Source: an uncultured Flavobacteriales bacterium (GTDB lineage: Bacteria; Bacteroidota; Bacteroidia; Flavobacteriales_G; Salibacteraceae). Taken from it: a DNA stretch of 64,000 nt. The notes under the pieces were generated by a model. It searched no databases and was not told the origin of the DNA. It saw only the letters and a program-made list of their open reading frames with translations. The first letter of the stretch is position 1; each line of letters begins with the position of its first letter. Of this stretch, positions 17,339 through 26,762 are shown piece by piece. The stretch covers positions 310,001 to 374,000 of the forward strand of contig CAJQLE010000003.1 in the NCBI GenBank assembly GCA_905479105.1, given 5' to 3'. The position numbers and the translations under genes were made by a program.

Positions 17339-18445
17339 TTAATGACGTTCCGATAAGACTTTAATAAATAAGCCATTCTCTTCCTCCGTCCCAGTGCTAA
17401 TCCTCACACAATGCGGCAATCCAAATGCTTTGAGATGACGGATAAATACTCCTTTGTTGAGCATGTCATCCGTGAATTGCTTGGCTGCTTCTTCGGTCTT
17501 TAAATCTACCATCACAAAATTGCCATAAGAAGGAATGTAGTCTAACTCTGCTTCGTGCAGCGCTAAGTAGAAGTCAGTAAGCGCTTTTTTGTTGAGCTCA
17601 AGTGCTGACTTTATATGCTCTTGGTCTTCAAAAGCCGCCAAAGCAGCAGCTTGGGCAATATTAGAAGGTGCAAACGTCATTTTCACCTTAGCCATGGCTT
17701 CAATCAAAGGCGCAGGTCCAAGTGCAAATCCAATACGCATTCCAGCAATACCGTATGCTTTACTAAATGTCCTTAATGTAATTACATTGGGTTGTCTCAG
17801 CTCAAAGCTGTCAGGATAATCATCAGAAAGTGAATGCGCATAAGAATAATATGCTTCATCGATAATGATCAAAACATCCTTTGGAACCAACTGAATCATT
17901 TCATCCAACTCATCATTCGTAATGATGGTGCCGGTTGGATTGTTTGGGTTAGCGATATAAATTGCTTTTGTTTCAGGATTGATGGATTCTACAATACGCT
18001 TTACATCGAATCGATAACCTCTTCCTAAAGGAAGTTTTCTCAATTTTTTATTGTTGGCTTTCGCCCAAATATAAAGGGCTACAAATGTGCCTTCGCATGT
18101 CAAAAGCTCGTCATCAGCGTTAAGGAATGACCTGAAAACATTGTCAAGTAACGATTCTGATCCGTTGTCTACAACTACATTCTCAATGTCACAATTATGT
18201 GCTTTAGCGATGCTTTTCCGAAGTGCTACGGATGCGGGATCTGGATAAACCTTTAGGTTTTTTGACTCCTTTTCTATGGCTTCGATCACCTTAGGAGATG
18301 GCCCCAGGTTATTCTCATTATTCCAAAGAATTGCCCACTCTTTTAGTTGAAGGTCAGCAATAATTTCAGCTATAGGTTTCCCAGGCTTGTAGGAATTTAG
18401 ATCTTGTATGTGTTGTGGAATGTGCACCATTTTGATTTCCACCAT
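17339..18445 (-). CDS. hisC: Histidinol-phosphate aminotransferase-like (class I/II) enzyme
   Basis: 368-residue PLP aminotransferase. The substrate/cofactor loop NPNNPTG (166-172), DEAYY (196-200), Schiff-base lysine in TFSKAYG (Lys 229) and GMRIGFA are all present, and the overall pattern is that of HisC. No other histidine genes lie nearby, so it could act on phenylalanine/tyrosine or another amino acid, as many HisC paralogues do. The start at 18445 or ATG 18430 are both possible. Confidence 0.8.
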   Translation of the reverse strand: MVEIKMVHIPQHIQDLNSYKPGKPIAEIIADLQLKEWAILWNNENNLGPSPKVIEAIEKESKNLKVYPDPASVALRKSIAKAHNCDIENVVVDNGSESLLDNVFRSFLNADDELLTCEGTFVALYIWAKANNKKLRKLPLGRGYRFDVKRIVESINPETKAIYIANPNNPTGTIITNDELDEMIQLVPKDVLIIIDEAYYSYAHSLSDDYPDSFELRQPNVITLRTFSKAYGIAGMRIGFALGPAPLIEAMAKVKMTFAPSNIAQAAALAAFEDQEHIKSALELNKKALTDFYLALHEAELDYIPSYGNFVMVDLKTEEAAKQFTDDMLNKGVFIRHLKAFGLPHCVRISTGTEEENGLFIKVLSERH

Positions 18446-18488
18446 CCTGAACCAGAATGGCGCGAAGTCTAAAAGTACACTTTAGGGC

Positions 18489-18623
18489 TTACCCTAAAAG
18501 TAGAACTAAGAAAATGACGATCAATAGACTTGAAGCGTAAACGATTCCAAATCCACCCATTGTTTCGTCAAAAACAGTGTTTAAGAATCCTTTTGGCTTG
18601 TCGTTGTGCGTATCGTGTGACAT
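18489..18623 (-). CDS. 44-residue single-pass membrane peptide
   Basis: Short frame from ATG 18623 to TAA 18489-18491. The first 21 residues are hydrophilic and His/Asp/Lys-rich (MSHDTHNDKPKG), then FDETMGGFG, then one strong transmembrane helix (VYASSLLIVIFLVLLLG) at the very C-terminus. The clean soluble-then-helix layout, full open frame and position 43 bases upstream of hisC in the same direction argue it is real. Short His-rich tail-anchored peptides of this kind occur in Bacteroidota, but I cannot name a family or function. Confidence 0.6.
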   Translation of the reverse strand: MSHDTHNDKPKGFLNTVFDETMGGFGIVYASSLLIVIFLVLLLG

Positions 18624-18675
18624 AGTCTAAAATTTTAGCGAAAATAAGCGATTCAATTTATTTCTACGTCTTAAA

Positions 18676-18705
18676 TTGAATATCGTTCTATCGAGGTTAT
18701 ATTCG
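18676..18705 (+). promoter_or_regulatory. Promoter for the M14 peptidase gene (TTG-N19-TATATTCG)
   Basis: TTG at 18676-18678, a spacer of exactly 19 bases, and TATATTCG at 18698-18705 (one mismatch to TAnnTTTG) reproduce the two-box Bacteroidota promoter. ATG 18726 follows 20 bases later. Confidence 0.55.
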
Positions 18706-18725
18706 TCACACCTAACTTGCTTTAC

Positions 18726-21071
18726 ATGAGAACATTATTATTCCTATTTGCGCTTGTTTGTGCTATAAATATTCAAGCACAACAGTATTCTAAACTTAAA
18801 GTATACCTAAACCCGATTGCTGAAAACCTTATTCAAGAAAGAGGTTTAGAATTGGATCACGGTATCGTGAAAAAGGGAGTTTTCCTGATCAATGACTTTG
18901 ATGCTGAAACCATTGCGTGGATGGATGAGTCTGGCATTCAGTATGATGTTTTAATTGAGGATGTAAAACATTTTTATACCACCAGAAAAGATAATTCTAA
19001 TTCAAGAGGAAATAGGGATGCTTGTTTCACCACACAAAACGATACCATAGACATTCCTGAAAATTTCCAATTAGGAAGTATGGGAGGCTTTTACACCTAT
19101 CAAGAGTTTTTGCAAAATTTAGATTCGATGCATGCATTGTTTCCTGATTTGATATCAGAACGAGCGGTGATTGACACTTTTTTAACGCACGAGGGACTTG
19201 CGTTGTATCAAGTCAAAATATCAGACAATGTATCGGTTAATGAAAATGAGCCAGAGTTGCTATATACTGCGATTCATCATGCTCGCGAGCCTCAATCAAT
19301 GACTCAATTGATTTTCTTCATGTGGTATATGTTAGAAAATTACGCTACTGATGATGAGGTGAAATATCTGGTTGATAACACACAAATGTATTTTGTCCCG
19401 ATGGTAAATCCTGATGGCTATATCTATAATGAAACAACCGATCCTAATGGAGGTGGAATGTGGCGAAAGAACAGAAGAAATAATGGTGATGGAACAGATG
19501 GTGTGGACCTCAATAGAAACTATGGATACGAATGGGGAATTGATAATCAAGGCTCGTCTCCAAACACGGGCAGTGAAACATATCGCGGTCTATCAGCTTT
19601 CTCCGAGCAAGAAACCAGAGCGGTGGCTTGGTTGAGTGAGCAGCATCAATTCACACTTGCTCTTAACTATCATGCTTATGGAAATTACTTGATCTATCCT
19701 TGGGGAACCGGAACAGTATTAACTCCAGACTCGAATACCTTCATAGCGCTAGCAACTGAAATGACGCGAGTTAATAACTATGTCTTTGGCACTGGAGTGC
19801 AAACTGTGGGATATAATGTGAATGGCGACTCAGATGATTGGATGTATGGCGAGCAAACAACCAAAAACAAGATGCTTTCTATGACGCCAGAAGTTGGGAA
19901 ACAGGACGATGGGTTTTGGCCAATGACGTCTAGAATCACTCCTTTAAGCCAGGAGAATTTATTGCCAAATATGTTGTTGGCTCATTTTGCCGGAGATTAC
20001 GCCACTATAGCTAGCTTAGAGTCTCAATTTATAGAAGACTTGACCGGTAACATTAACTTTTCAGCTACGCGACTTGGATTGGAATTCAATGGTCCTTATA
20101 GCTTTGGCGTAGAGCCAATTTCTTCAAATATTTCTAACCTAGGTGCGGCAGTTGACCTCAATGCAATGGTTATTGCTGAAGCAAACCCAGTATCAGTTTC
20201 TTATGAATTAGATCCATTGATCATCCAAGGAGAAGATGTAGTATATGATTTGGTGGCAACATTTAATGGTTTCAGTGTAAAGCAAAGAGTGACTCGAGTA
20301 TTCGGTTCAGCAACTGCAATCGCCCAAAATGATGGAGATATTTCAGCGTTTGTTTCAGGAAGTGATTGGAATGAAACTACAGAAGATTTTGTGAGTCCTA
20401 GTAAGTCAATCACTGATTCACCATTTGGGATATCACCGAACAATATGATGAATGATCTTGAATTAGAACTCGCTGTAGATCTTGAGAATAGCACGCTTGC
20501 TCAACTTCAATTTCAAGGAAAATGGTTCATCGAGGCAGGTTGGGACTATGCTCAAATCTTGGCATCTCCAGTTGGTGAAGAAAACTGGTCTCCTCTTTGC
20601 GGAAAATACTCCGTTGAAGGAAATAGTTTTCAAGATCAAGGTCAGCCTTTGTGGGATGGCTTTCAGAGCAACTGGGTGATGGAAGAGGTTAGTTTGAATG
20701 ACTACTTAGGACAGCAGATTAAAATCAAATTTCGAATGGTGACAGATCCCTTCGTTAGCTATGATGGATTCTATTTTGATGATTTAAAGATTGTTTCTTT
20801 TGACGATACAACGAACACCATAGGAGTAAAAGAAAACACCGATATTGAATGGACCGTTTTCCCTAATCCGGCCAATGATGTCTTACATATCAAAGCTCCT
20901 CGATCAGAAAGGTTAACCTATGCAGTATATGATCTTTCTGGAAGAATGGTTGAACAAGGTTTAGTAGGGGATGGCAATATCGTCACTACATCTTGGGGTC
21001 AGGGAAGCTATGTGCTGCAATTACGCTCAGACAGTCGATCAGAGACACATCGCATTGTGATGATCCACTAG
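18726..21071 (+). CDS. Secreted M14 zinc carboxypeptidase with T9SS sorting domain
   Basis: About 781 residues from ATG 18726 (a TTG nine bases upstream is less likely). A signal peptide ends INIQAQ. The peptidase domain (about 115-430) has the zinc motif HHAREPQS near 184-191, the substrate-binding DGVDLNRNYGYEW, the third zinc ligand in NYHAYGNYLIYPW and the catalytic Glu in MTPEVGK. A beta-sandwich region with a jelly-roll-like immune-evasion/adhesion appearance follows. The last 75 residues (VFPNPANDVLHIK, YDLSGRMVEQG) are a T9SS type A sorting domain, so the enzyme is exported across the outer membrane. It trims peptides outside the cell. Confidence 0.92.
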   Translation: MRTLLFLFALVCAINIQAQQYSKLKVYLNPIAENLIQERGLELDHGIVKKGVFLINDFDAETIAWMDESGIQYDVLIEDVKHFYTTRKDNSNSRGNRDACFTTQNDTIDIPENFQLGSMGGFYTYQEFLQNLDSMHALFPDLISERAVIDTFLTHEGLALYQVKISDNVSVNENEPELLYTAIHHAREPQSMTQLIFFMWYMLENYATDDEVKYLVDNTQMYFVPMVNPDGYIYNETTDPNGGGMWRKNRRNNGDGTDGVDLNRNYGYEWGIDNQGSSPNTGSETYRGLSAFSEQETRAVAWLSEQHQFTLALNYHAYGNYLIYPWGTGTVLTPDSNTFIALATEMTRVNNYVFGTGVQTVGYNVNGDSDDWMYGEQTTKNKMLSMTPEVGKQDDGFWPMTSRITPLSQENLLPNMLLAHFAGDYATIASLESQFIEDLTGNINFSATRLGLEFNGPYSFGVEPISSNISNLGAAVDLNAMVIAEANPVSVSYELDPLIIQGEDVVYDLVATFNGFSVKQRVTRVFGSATAIAQNDGDISAFVSGSDWNETTEDFVSPSKSITDSPFGISPNNMMNDLELELAVDLENSTLAQLQFQGKWFIEAGWDYAQILASPVGEENWSPLCGKYSVEGNSFQDQGQPLWDGFQSNWVMEEVSLNDYLGQQIKIKFRMVTDPFVSYDGFYFDDLKIVSFDDTTNTIGVKENTDIEWTVFPNPANDVLHIKAPRSERLTYAVYDLSGRMVEQGLVGDGNIVTTSWGQGSYVLQLRSDSRSETHRIVMIH

Positions 21072-21179
21072 GTTTTACACAAATCACAGTGATAACTATC
21101 AGTCATATACCTGATTTAAGGTAGGTTTAAAGAAGGGTCAATGGATTAAGTTCGAAGGGTAATCATAAATGCCCAGATC

Positions 21180-21872
21180 ATGATCCATTCATCAACCTCA
21201 GTGAATGATGCCATTCACTTCGAACCGCTCACCGAATTGGCTTTGCAGCGGTTTAATGTCGACCTTAGTAAAGGAGATGTTTCCTTTGATAATGTTGATC
21301 CAGAATCCATCAAGGATGTAACCTTCATTGTAGACTTAATCAGGTTTTACAGCGATCCAAGAAAAGATCAAATTGACCAATTTGAGCAATACTCTTTAGA
21401 CGTTATTCTTGATTATTTGCAGCGAACCCATCAGTTTTATATCAACACTATTCTTCCTAAGATGGAAATGACCATCAAGAATATTTTTGATTTGTTTCCT
21501 GAACATAATATTGTTCCGCTCTTGAAGCACTTTTTTGAGCAGTATCAAAATGATTTGTTGGAGCATATTGAGTTGGAAGAAAGACGCCTTTTTCCTTATG
21601 CCCAGAAGCTTATGATCGAGGAGTTGCCGAAGGACTATTCTGTGCACGAATTTCGTTTACATCATGATCACAGAATACAAGATCATTTGGAAGATATTAT
21701 TCTAGTAATTGAGGAGGATATTCCAATGGTCAATAAAACATTTGCGTACCGCGTTTTTAAAAACCTATTGACCCAGTTCAAAACTGATTTACACATTCAT
21801 CATATGATCGAAGAAAAGGTGTTTTTAAATAAACTCACTAAGCTAGAAAGTCACGTTAAGGCCAAACTTTAA
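21180..21872 (+). CDS. Hemerythrin-like (RIC/ScdA-type) protein
   Basis: 230-residue all-helical cytoplasmic protein. Spaced His and Glu residues fit a diiron hemerythrin fold: YLQRTHQFY, LEHIELEERRLFPY, HDHRIQDHLEDI and HIHHMIEEKVFLNKL. This resembles the C-terminal domain of the iron-sulfur repair proteins (RIC, ScdA, YtfE), but the N-terminal ScdA domain is absent. Likely roles are nitric oxide or oxygen response, inferred from the family. It is between secreted-protein genes with no evident partner. Confidence 0.75.
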   Translation: MIHSSTSVNDAIHFEPLTELALQRFNVDLSKGDVSFDNVDPESIKDVTFIVDLIRFYSDPRKDQIDQFEQYSLDVILDYLQRTHQFYINTILPKMEMTIKNIFDLFPEHNIVPLLKHFFEQYQNDLLEHIELEERRLFPYAQKLMIEELPKDYSVHEFRLHHDHRIQDHLEDIILVIEEDIPMVNKTFAYRVFKNLLTQFKTDLHIHHMIEEKVFLNKLTKLESHVKAKL

Positions 21873-21960
21873 ACCTGTAATTTTTTCATTTATCGAATGT
21901 TAGTTTGATTTGATATAAACAGTAAGTTATAGCATTTTCTTAAGTATTATTGGGGTCATT

Positions 21961-24801
21961 ATGACAATGCGCCAATTTTTTATTTTTATATTTTTGATTT
22001 TGAGTGTGAGCTCTTTTGCTCAGACTAACGTTAGTGGAAGGGTCGTTGATCCAAGTATTGGTGAAGCCTTGATTGGAGCAGCTGTAGTTTTAGAGGGAAC
22101 TATTATAGGAACAACAACTGATTTGGATGGGAAATTTTCATTTTCAGTAAACCAAAACCCACCTTTCAATTTAGTAATAAGCTTTATTGGGTTCGAACCG
22201 CAAACTATATCTGTCTTAAGCACAGATCAAAAACTGGATATCAAAATGAAGCCATCTGCAGCCATGCTCGAAGCTGTTGAAGTGGTTGGTGAACGTATTT
22301 CTGAAAAGCAAAAACAAGCTCCGCTCACGGTCGAATCGATGGATGTTATTGCCATTAAAGAAGTGGCATCTGGAAATTTTTACGAAGGACTAGCCAACAT
22401 GAAAGGTGTAGACATGACTTCGGCCAGTTTAGGATTTAAGGTGATCAATACGCGCGGTTTCAATTCCACCTCTCCTGTGCGTTCATTGCAATTGATTGAT
22501 GGAGTAGATAATCAGAGTCCAGGTTTAAACTTCTCCTTGGGTAACTTTTTAGGTTCTTCTGATTTGGATGTGATGAAAGTCGATGTAATTGCTGGGGCCA
22601 GCTCTGCATTTTATGGCCCTGGAGCTTTTAATGGTGTGATAAGCATGACCACCAAAGATCCTTTTCAATTTCCTGGATTGGCCGTTTCCGGAAAATATGG
22701 CGAACGAAATCTTCATGAGTACGCCACTCGCTGGGCAGACGTGATCCAGAATAAAGATGGGGTAGACAAATTTGCATACAAACTGAATATCTTCTATATG
22801 CGCGCAGATGATTGGGAAGCAACCAATAAAGAAGCCGTAGACGACACGCAATTGGCCGCCAATAACCCAGGCGGCTATGATGCTGTTAACACATACGGTG
22901 ATGAATTAACCAGTGTAACGAATAATAGCTATGAAAGGCCCATCGATTATCGGAATTTACCTGGACTTGGCTCTTTCAGAAGATCTGGATATGATGAAAT
23001 TGATTTGGCAGATTACAAAACTGAAAACTTAAAATTAAATGCCGCTTTTCATTACAGACTAAAACATGATGTTGAGGCGATTGCCTCAACAAGCTACAGC
23101 TACGGCACTACCATTTATCAAGGAGAAAATCGTTTTAGTCTTAAAAACATCCAATTTTTCCAAAACAGGTTAGAGCTCAAGAAAAAAGACACTTGGTTCA
23201 TAAGAGCTTATGCAACGCATGAAGACGCTGGCAACTCTTATGATATTGTTACTGCCGCCCTTCGCCTTCAAGAAGCTGCGAATTCAGAAAAAGATTGGAA
23301 TACCGAATACTCAAATTACTTTAAATTCATTCAAAGTCCCAAGATTACCGCCCTTCCCGACTATCCTACCCGACAAACAGGAGAAGACTTGGAGGAATGG
23401 GCGACAAATCGCTACCTACCCTGGTATAACAACAATCAGGATTTAATAGCCCAACTTCATAAAGAAACCTTGAACTATAGCGATTCTGCATTATTTCAAA
23501 GTTCAAGTGGAATCCCAAAATTTGAACCAGGAACCCCGCGTTTCGATTCTCTTTTCAATGACATCACAACAAGAACTTTAGGTCAACAAGGCGGTGCCGC
23601 TTTCTTTGATCGTTCTGCACTATATAACATTCAAGGAGAATATATTCTTAGACCAAAAAAGTTTGAAATAACTATCGGTGGAAATGCTCGAATTTATACT
23701 CCAAACTCCCATGGCACTATCTTTTCAGACACCATGACTTATGAGCGCCTAACAACTGACTCGGGAGTTGTTTTTACAGATTCAAGTTTCACAAAAATCA
23801 CCAATCACCAATTCGGGTTTTATGCTGGAGTGCAGCGTAAATTCATCAATGAAAAGCTGATTTCAACTATTACCCTCAGAGTTGATAAGAATCAAAATTT
23901 CGATTATCTATTTTCTCCTGCTTTTTCACTTGTCTATTTGCCTAATGAAAAGCACACCATTAGAGGAACATTTACTTCTGGAAATAGAAATCCTACGCTA
24001 GCAGATCAATATCTATTTTATGATGTTGGACGTGCCACTCTTCTAGGAAACATAAATGGTTTTGACTCTTTAGTTACAACAGAAAGCTTGCTGAATTTTG
24101 TGGATAGTAAAAACCCTGACACACTTGAATATTACAGTATTGACCCAATACGACCTGAACAAGTTCAAACGATTGAATTCGGATATAGAGGATTTTTCTT
24201 CGACAAACTATATGTGGATGCCAGTGCATATTATAGTTGGTATCAGCATTTTATTGGCTACCGATTTGGAATCGATACTGAAATCGACCCTTTTTTAAAC
24301 CCAAGAAATGTGGAAGTATATAGAATAGCTTCTAACGCAAAAAGTCAGGTAACCACCCAAGGCTTATCTGTTGGTCTAAATTACTACCTCAATAGAGTGT
24401 ACAGCTTAAACGGTAACTACAGCTACAATCAATTAACAAGCGGAGAAGATGACCCCTTGATTCCGGCATTTAACACGCCAAAAAACAAGTTCAACCTTGG
24501 TTTTACCGGAAGAGATATTAAAATCAGTTTTATTAAATCAGGTCACTTCGGTTTTGGCATCAATTACAAATGGATCGAAGGCTTCCGTTTCGAAGGCTCT
24601 CCTCAGTTTACGGGAAACATTGCCTCCTACGACTTAGTGGATGCGCAAATCAATTATACATTACCAAAAATCCATTCCATGTTAAAGCTTGGAGCGTCTA
24701 ATATTTTGAATAATAAAGTGTATCAAGTATATGGTGGACCCCAAGTTGGCAGACTTGCTTACATCTCAATTATTTACGATTGGCGTAACCATAAGAATTA
24801 A
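21961..24801 (+). CDS. TonB-dependent receptor with CarboxypepD_reg-like N-terminal domain
   Basis: 946-residue outer-membrane receptor. After the signal peptide (ILSVSSFAQ) comes a carboxypeptidase-regulatory-like domain (VSGRVVDPSIGEALIGAAV through SFIGFEPQTISV, about 22-100). The plug domain follows (GVDMTSASLGFKVINTRGFN, GASSAFYGPGAFNGVISM), then a barrel of about 22 strands ending NNKVYQVYGGPQVGRLAYIS. There is no SusD partner. The next gene, 29 bases downstream, is a T9SS-secreted alpha/beta hydrolase, and both precede a strong terminator. They probably form an operon for uptake of a product released by the hydrolase; the ligand is unknown. Confidence 0.92.
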   Translation: MTMRQFFIFIFLILSVSSFAQTNVSGRVVDPSIGEALIGAAVVLEGTIIGTTTDLDGKFSFSVNQNPPFNLVISFIGFEPQTISVLSTDQKLDIKMKPSAAMLEAVEVVGERISEKQKQAPLTVESMDVIAIKEVASGNFYEGLANMKGVDMTSASLGFKVINTRGFNSTSPVRSLQLIDGVDNQSPGLNFSLGNFLGSSDLDVMKVDVIAGASSAFYGPGAFNGVISMTTKDPFQFPGLAVSGKYGERNLHEYATRWADVIQNKDGVDKFAYKLNIFYMRADDWEATNKEAVDDTQLAANNPGGYDAVNTYGDELTSVTNNSYERPIDYRNLPGLGSFRRSGYDEIDLADYKTENLKLNAAFHYRLKHDVEAIASTSYSYGTTIYQGENRFSLKNIQFFQNRLELKKKDTWFIRAYATHEDAGNSYDIVTAALRLQEAANSEKDWNTEYSNYFKFIQSPKITALPDYPTRQTGEDLEEWATNRYLPWYNNNQDLIAQLHKETLNYSDSALFQSSSGIPKFEPGTPRFDSLFNDITTRTLGQQGGAAFFDRSALYNIQGEYILRPKKFEITIGGNARIYTPNSHGTIFSDTMTYERLTTDSGVVFTDSSFTKITNHQFGFYAGVQRKFINEKLISTITLRVDKNQNFDYLFSPAFSLVYLPNEKHTIRGTFTSGNRNPTLADQYLFYDVGRATLLGNINGFDSLVTTESLLNFVDSKNPDTLEYYSIDPIRPEQVQTIEFGYRGFFFDKLYVDASAYYSWYQHFIGYRFGIDTEIDPFLNPRNVEVYRIASNAKSQVTTQGLSVGLNYYLNRVYSLNGNYSYNQLTSGEDDPLIPAFNTPKNKFNLGFTGRDIKISFIKSGHFGFGINYKWIEGFRFEGSPQFTGNIASYDLVDAQINYTLPKIHSMLKLGASNILNNKVYQVYGGPQVGRLAYISIIYDWRNHKN

Positions 24802-24830
24802 ATCCTATTTTTATACCAAAATATATAATT

Positions 24831-26639
24831 ATGAAAAGAAAATTACAAACCCTATTTGCACTTGTATTGATAGGTGGGGCGTACTTTAGCTCAAATGCGC
24901 AAAATCGCTATCAGGATGAGATTTTCACTGATGCTGAGATTGTGAAGGCACAATCCAATCAAGTTTATGGAATAAATGTTGACTTCTTAAAGAATCAGCA
25001 GTTGTATTCTAATGCCTACATAGACGCTAATTTAACTCAAATTACAGCTGAGCATAATGAGATACGCGATTCGCTGCTAAGCGCAATTGCAAATGGAACA
25101 GCACCAAATATTCCCACCACGTATTACACCCCTTTTAGTTCAGACCCATCTTCAATCATTAAACTGATCACGCCTTTAGCGAATGATCCTGCAAATGGTG
25201 TTTATAACCCATTTCAAATGGGAATGATGGATGTTTACATGCCTAGTCCTGCATTTGATACAGAAACTAACCGTCCAGTAATGCTTTATATCCACACTGG
25301 GAATTTCTTGCCAAAAGGAATTAATGGTGGAGTTGGTGGAAGTAAGGATGACTCAGCCGCTGTTGAATTTTGCAGACAATGGGCTAAAAGAGGATATGTT
25401 GCTGTTGCACCAAACTATCGTTTGGGATGGAATCCACTTGGCGCTTTTCAATCTGACAGAACAAGAACACTACTAAATGGAGTGTTCAGAGGCATTACCG
25501 ATATCAAACAAGTTGTGAGATCGTTAAAAACTAATGCTGCCGCACTTGGTATAGATGGAGATAAAATTACCATTTATGGACAAGGTTCTGGTGGCTATGT
25601 TGCTCTCGCTTACAATTTCTTGGATAAGTATTCTGAAACAGAATTAGAGAAATTTGATCCAGATTTAACTGGAATAACTGTAATCGATCAAGATTATGTT
25701 GGTGAAATTAGCGGTCTTGGTGGGTTGCTTAACTTCTACCAATACCAATCTGTTCCTGGAACATCAGCTGATATCGCATTTTGTGTGAATGCAGGTGGCG
25801 CACTTGGAGATAAGAGTTGGATAGAAGGTGGCGAAGCACCAAACCTTTCAATTCATGCATTAAGAGATCCTTTTGCTCCTTTTACAACAGGAACTGTAAT
25901 TGTTCCAACAACCAACGAACCAGTAGTAGACGCTGACGGACCAAGTGTTTTCATGCCAGTAGTTAATTCATTCGGAAACAATGATGTTCTTGAAAACTAC
26001 AGAGTGAATGATCCAATTACTGCACGTGCTAGAAGTCAATATGGCGCCACTGTTACAACTGATATTCCAATTATCATCGGAGGAACTTCAGCTACAGTAG
26101 ATGCTGAAGCCGAAGGATTGTTCACACTTATGTTACCAGCTGGCGAAAGCTCTCCTTGGGATTGGTGGTCAGAAAGTGATTTTACTGCTTATCACGGCTA
26201 TTTGACTTCACTTGGTATTTCTATTTCTCCTGCTCAAGATATTCTTGACGGAGCTGCAGCAGGAAATCCAAATATTAAGTCTCAATCATTGAGCTATATC
26301 GATACTATTCAAGGATATATTCATCCGCGAATCATGGTAGCTTTACAAATCGGTGAGTGGGAAGCATTAAAGGTTTCTGAACTTTCATCAGAGCTTGATA
26401 ATGTTGCCATTTATCCAAACCCTGCAAGCACAAGCGTAAACTTTAAGTCAAACAACCCTGAAACTGCAATCAGCAGCATCAAATTGATTGACATTACTGG
26501 TCGTGTTGCTTACAGAAGCGCAAACATGAATTCAAATTTAGTTGAGCTGAATACTGCGAACCTTACTTCAGGGATTTACATGGGAATTATCACCCTTGAA
26601 AATGACGAAGAAGTAATCAAGAAGTTCTCTATCCAATAA
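24831..26639 (+). CDS. Secreted carboxylesterase-like alpha/beta hydrolase with T9SS sorting domain
   Basis: 602 residues with a signal peptide (YFSSNAQ). The central domain matches carboxylesterase type B/alpha-beta hydrolases: MLYIHTGNFLPKG (oxyanion region), WAKRGYVAVAPNYRLGWNP and the nucleophile elbow GQGSGGYVAL. I cannot place the catalytic His and acid with confidence. The C-terminal 75 residues (IYPNPASTSVNFKS, LIDITGRVAYRS, LTSGIYMGII) are a T9SS type A domain. It is directly downstream of the TonB-dependent receptor, suggesting it acts at the cell surface on an ester whose fragment the receptor imports. Confidence 0.85.
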   Translation: MKRKLQTLFALVLIGGAYFSSNAQNRYQDEIFTDAEIVKAQSNQVYGINVDFLKNQQLYSNAYIDANLTQITAEHNEIRDSLLSAIANGTAPNIPTTYYTPFSSDPSSIIKLITPLANDPANGVYNPFQMGMMDVYMPSPAFDTETNRPVMLYIHTGNFLPKGINGGVGGSKDDSAAVEFCRQWAKRGYVAVAPNYRLGWNPLGAFQSDRTRTLLNGVFRGITDIKQVVRSLKTNAAALGIDGDKITIYGQGSGGYVALAYNFLDKYSETELEKFDPDLTGITVIDQDYVGEISGLGGLLNFYQYQSVPGTSADIAFCVNAGGALGDKSWIEGGEAPNLSIHALRDPFAPFTTGTVIVPTTNEPVVDADGPSVFMPVVNSFGNNDVLENYRVNDPITARARSQYGATVTTDIPIIIGGTSATVDAEAEGLFTLMLPAGESSPWDWWSESDFTAYHGYLTSLGISISPAQDILDGAAAGNPNIKSQSLSYIDTIQGYIHPRIMVALQIGEWEALKVSELSSELDNVAIYPNPASTSVNFKSNNPETAISSIKLIDITGRVAYRSANMNSNLVELNTANLTSGIYMGIITLENDEEVIKKFSIQ

Positions 26640-26662
26640 GCGAATTAGATTTATTTCAATGC

Positions 26663-26691
26663 AAAGGGCGACCAGATGGTCGCCCTTTTTT
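26663..26691 (+). terminator. Strong rho-independent terminator after the receptor/hydrolase pair
   Basis: Perfect 11-base-pair stem (AAAGGGCGACC at 26663-26673 and GGTCGCCCTTT at 26678-26688) with loop AGAT and a T-run to 26691, beginning 24 bases after the hydrolase stop codon. Confidence 0.92.
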
Positions 26692-26762
26692 GTTCTAATT
26701 CGATACTTTTTCAAAAGGTGTCGCTTAGAATTTTTTACATTGACGTCCCTAATCTGTGTTGC

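Noticed and set aside
26676-26762. Upstream extension of the PNGase-like gene
   Set aside because: It would begin inside the terminator hairpin and lacks a signal peptide; the true start is 26763.
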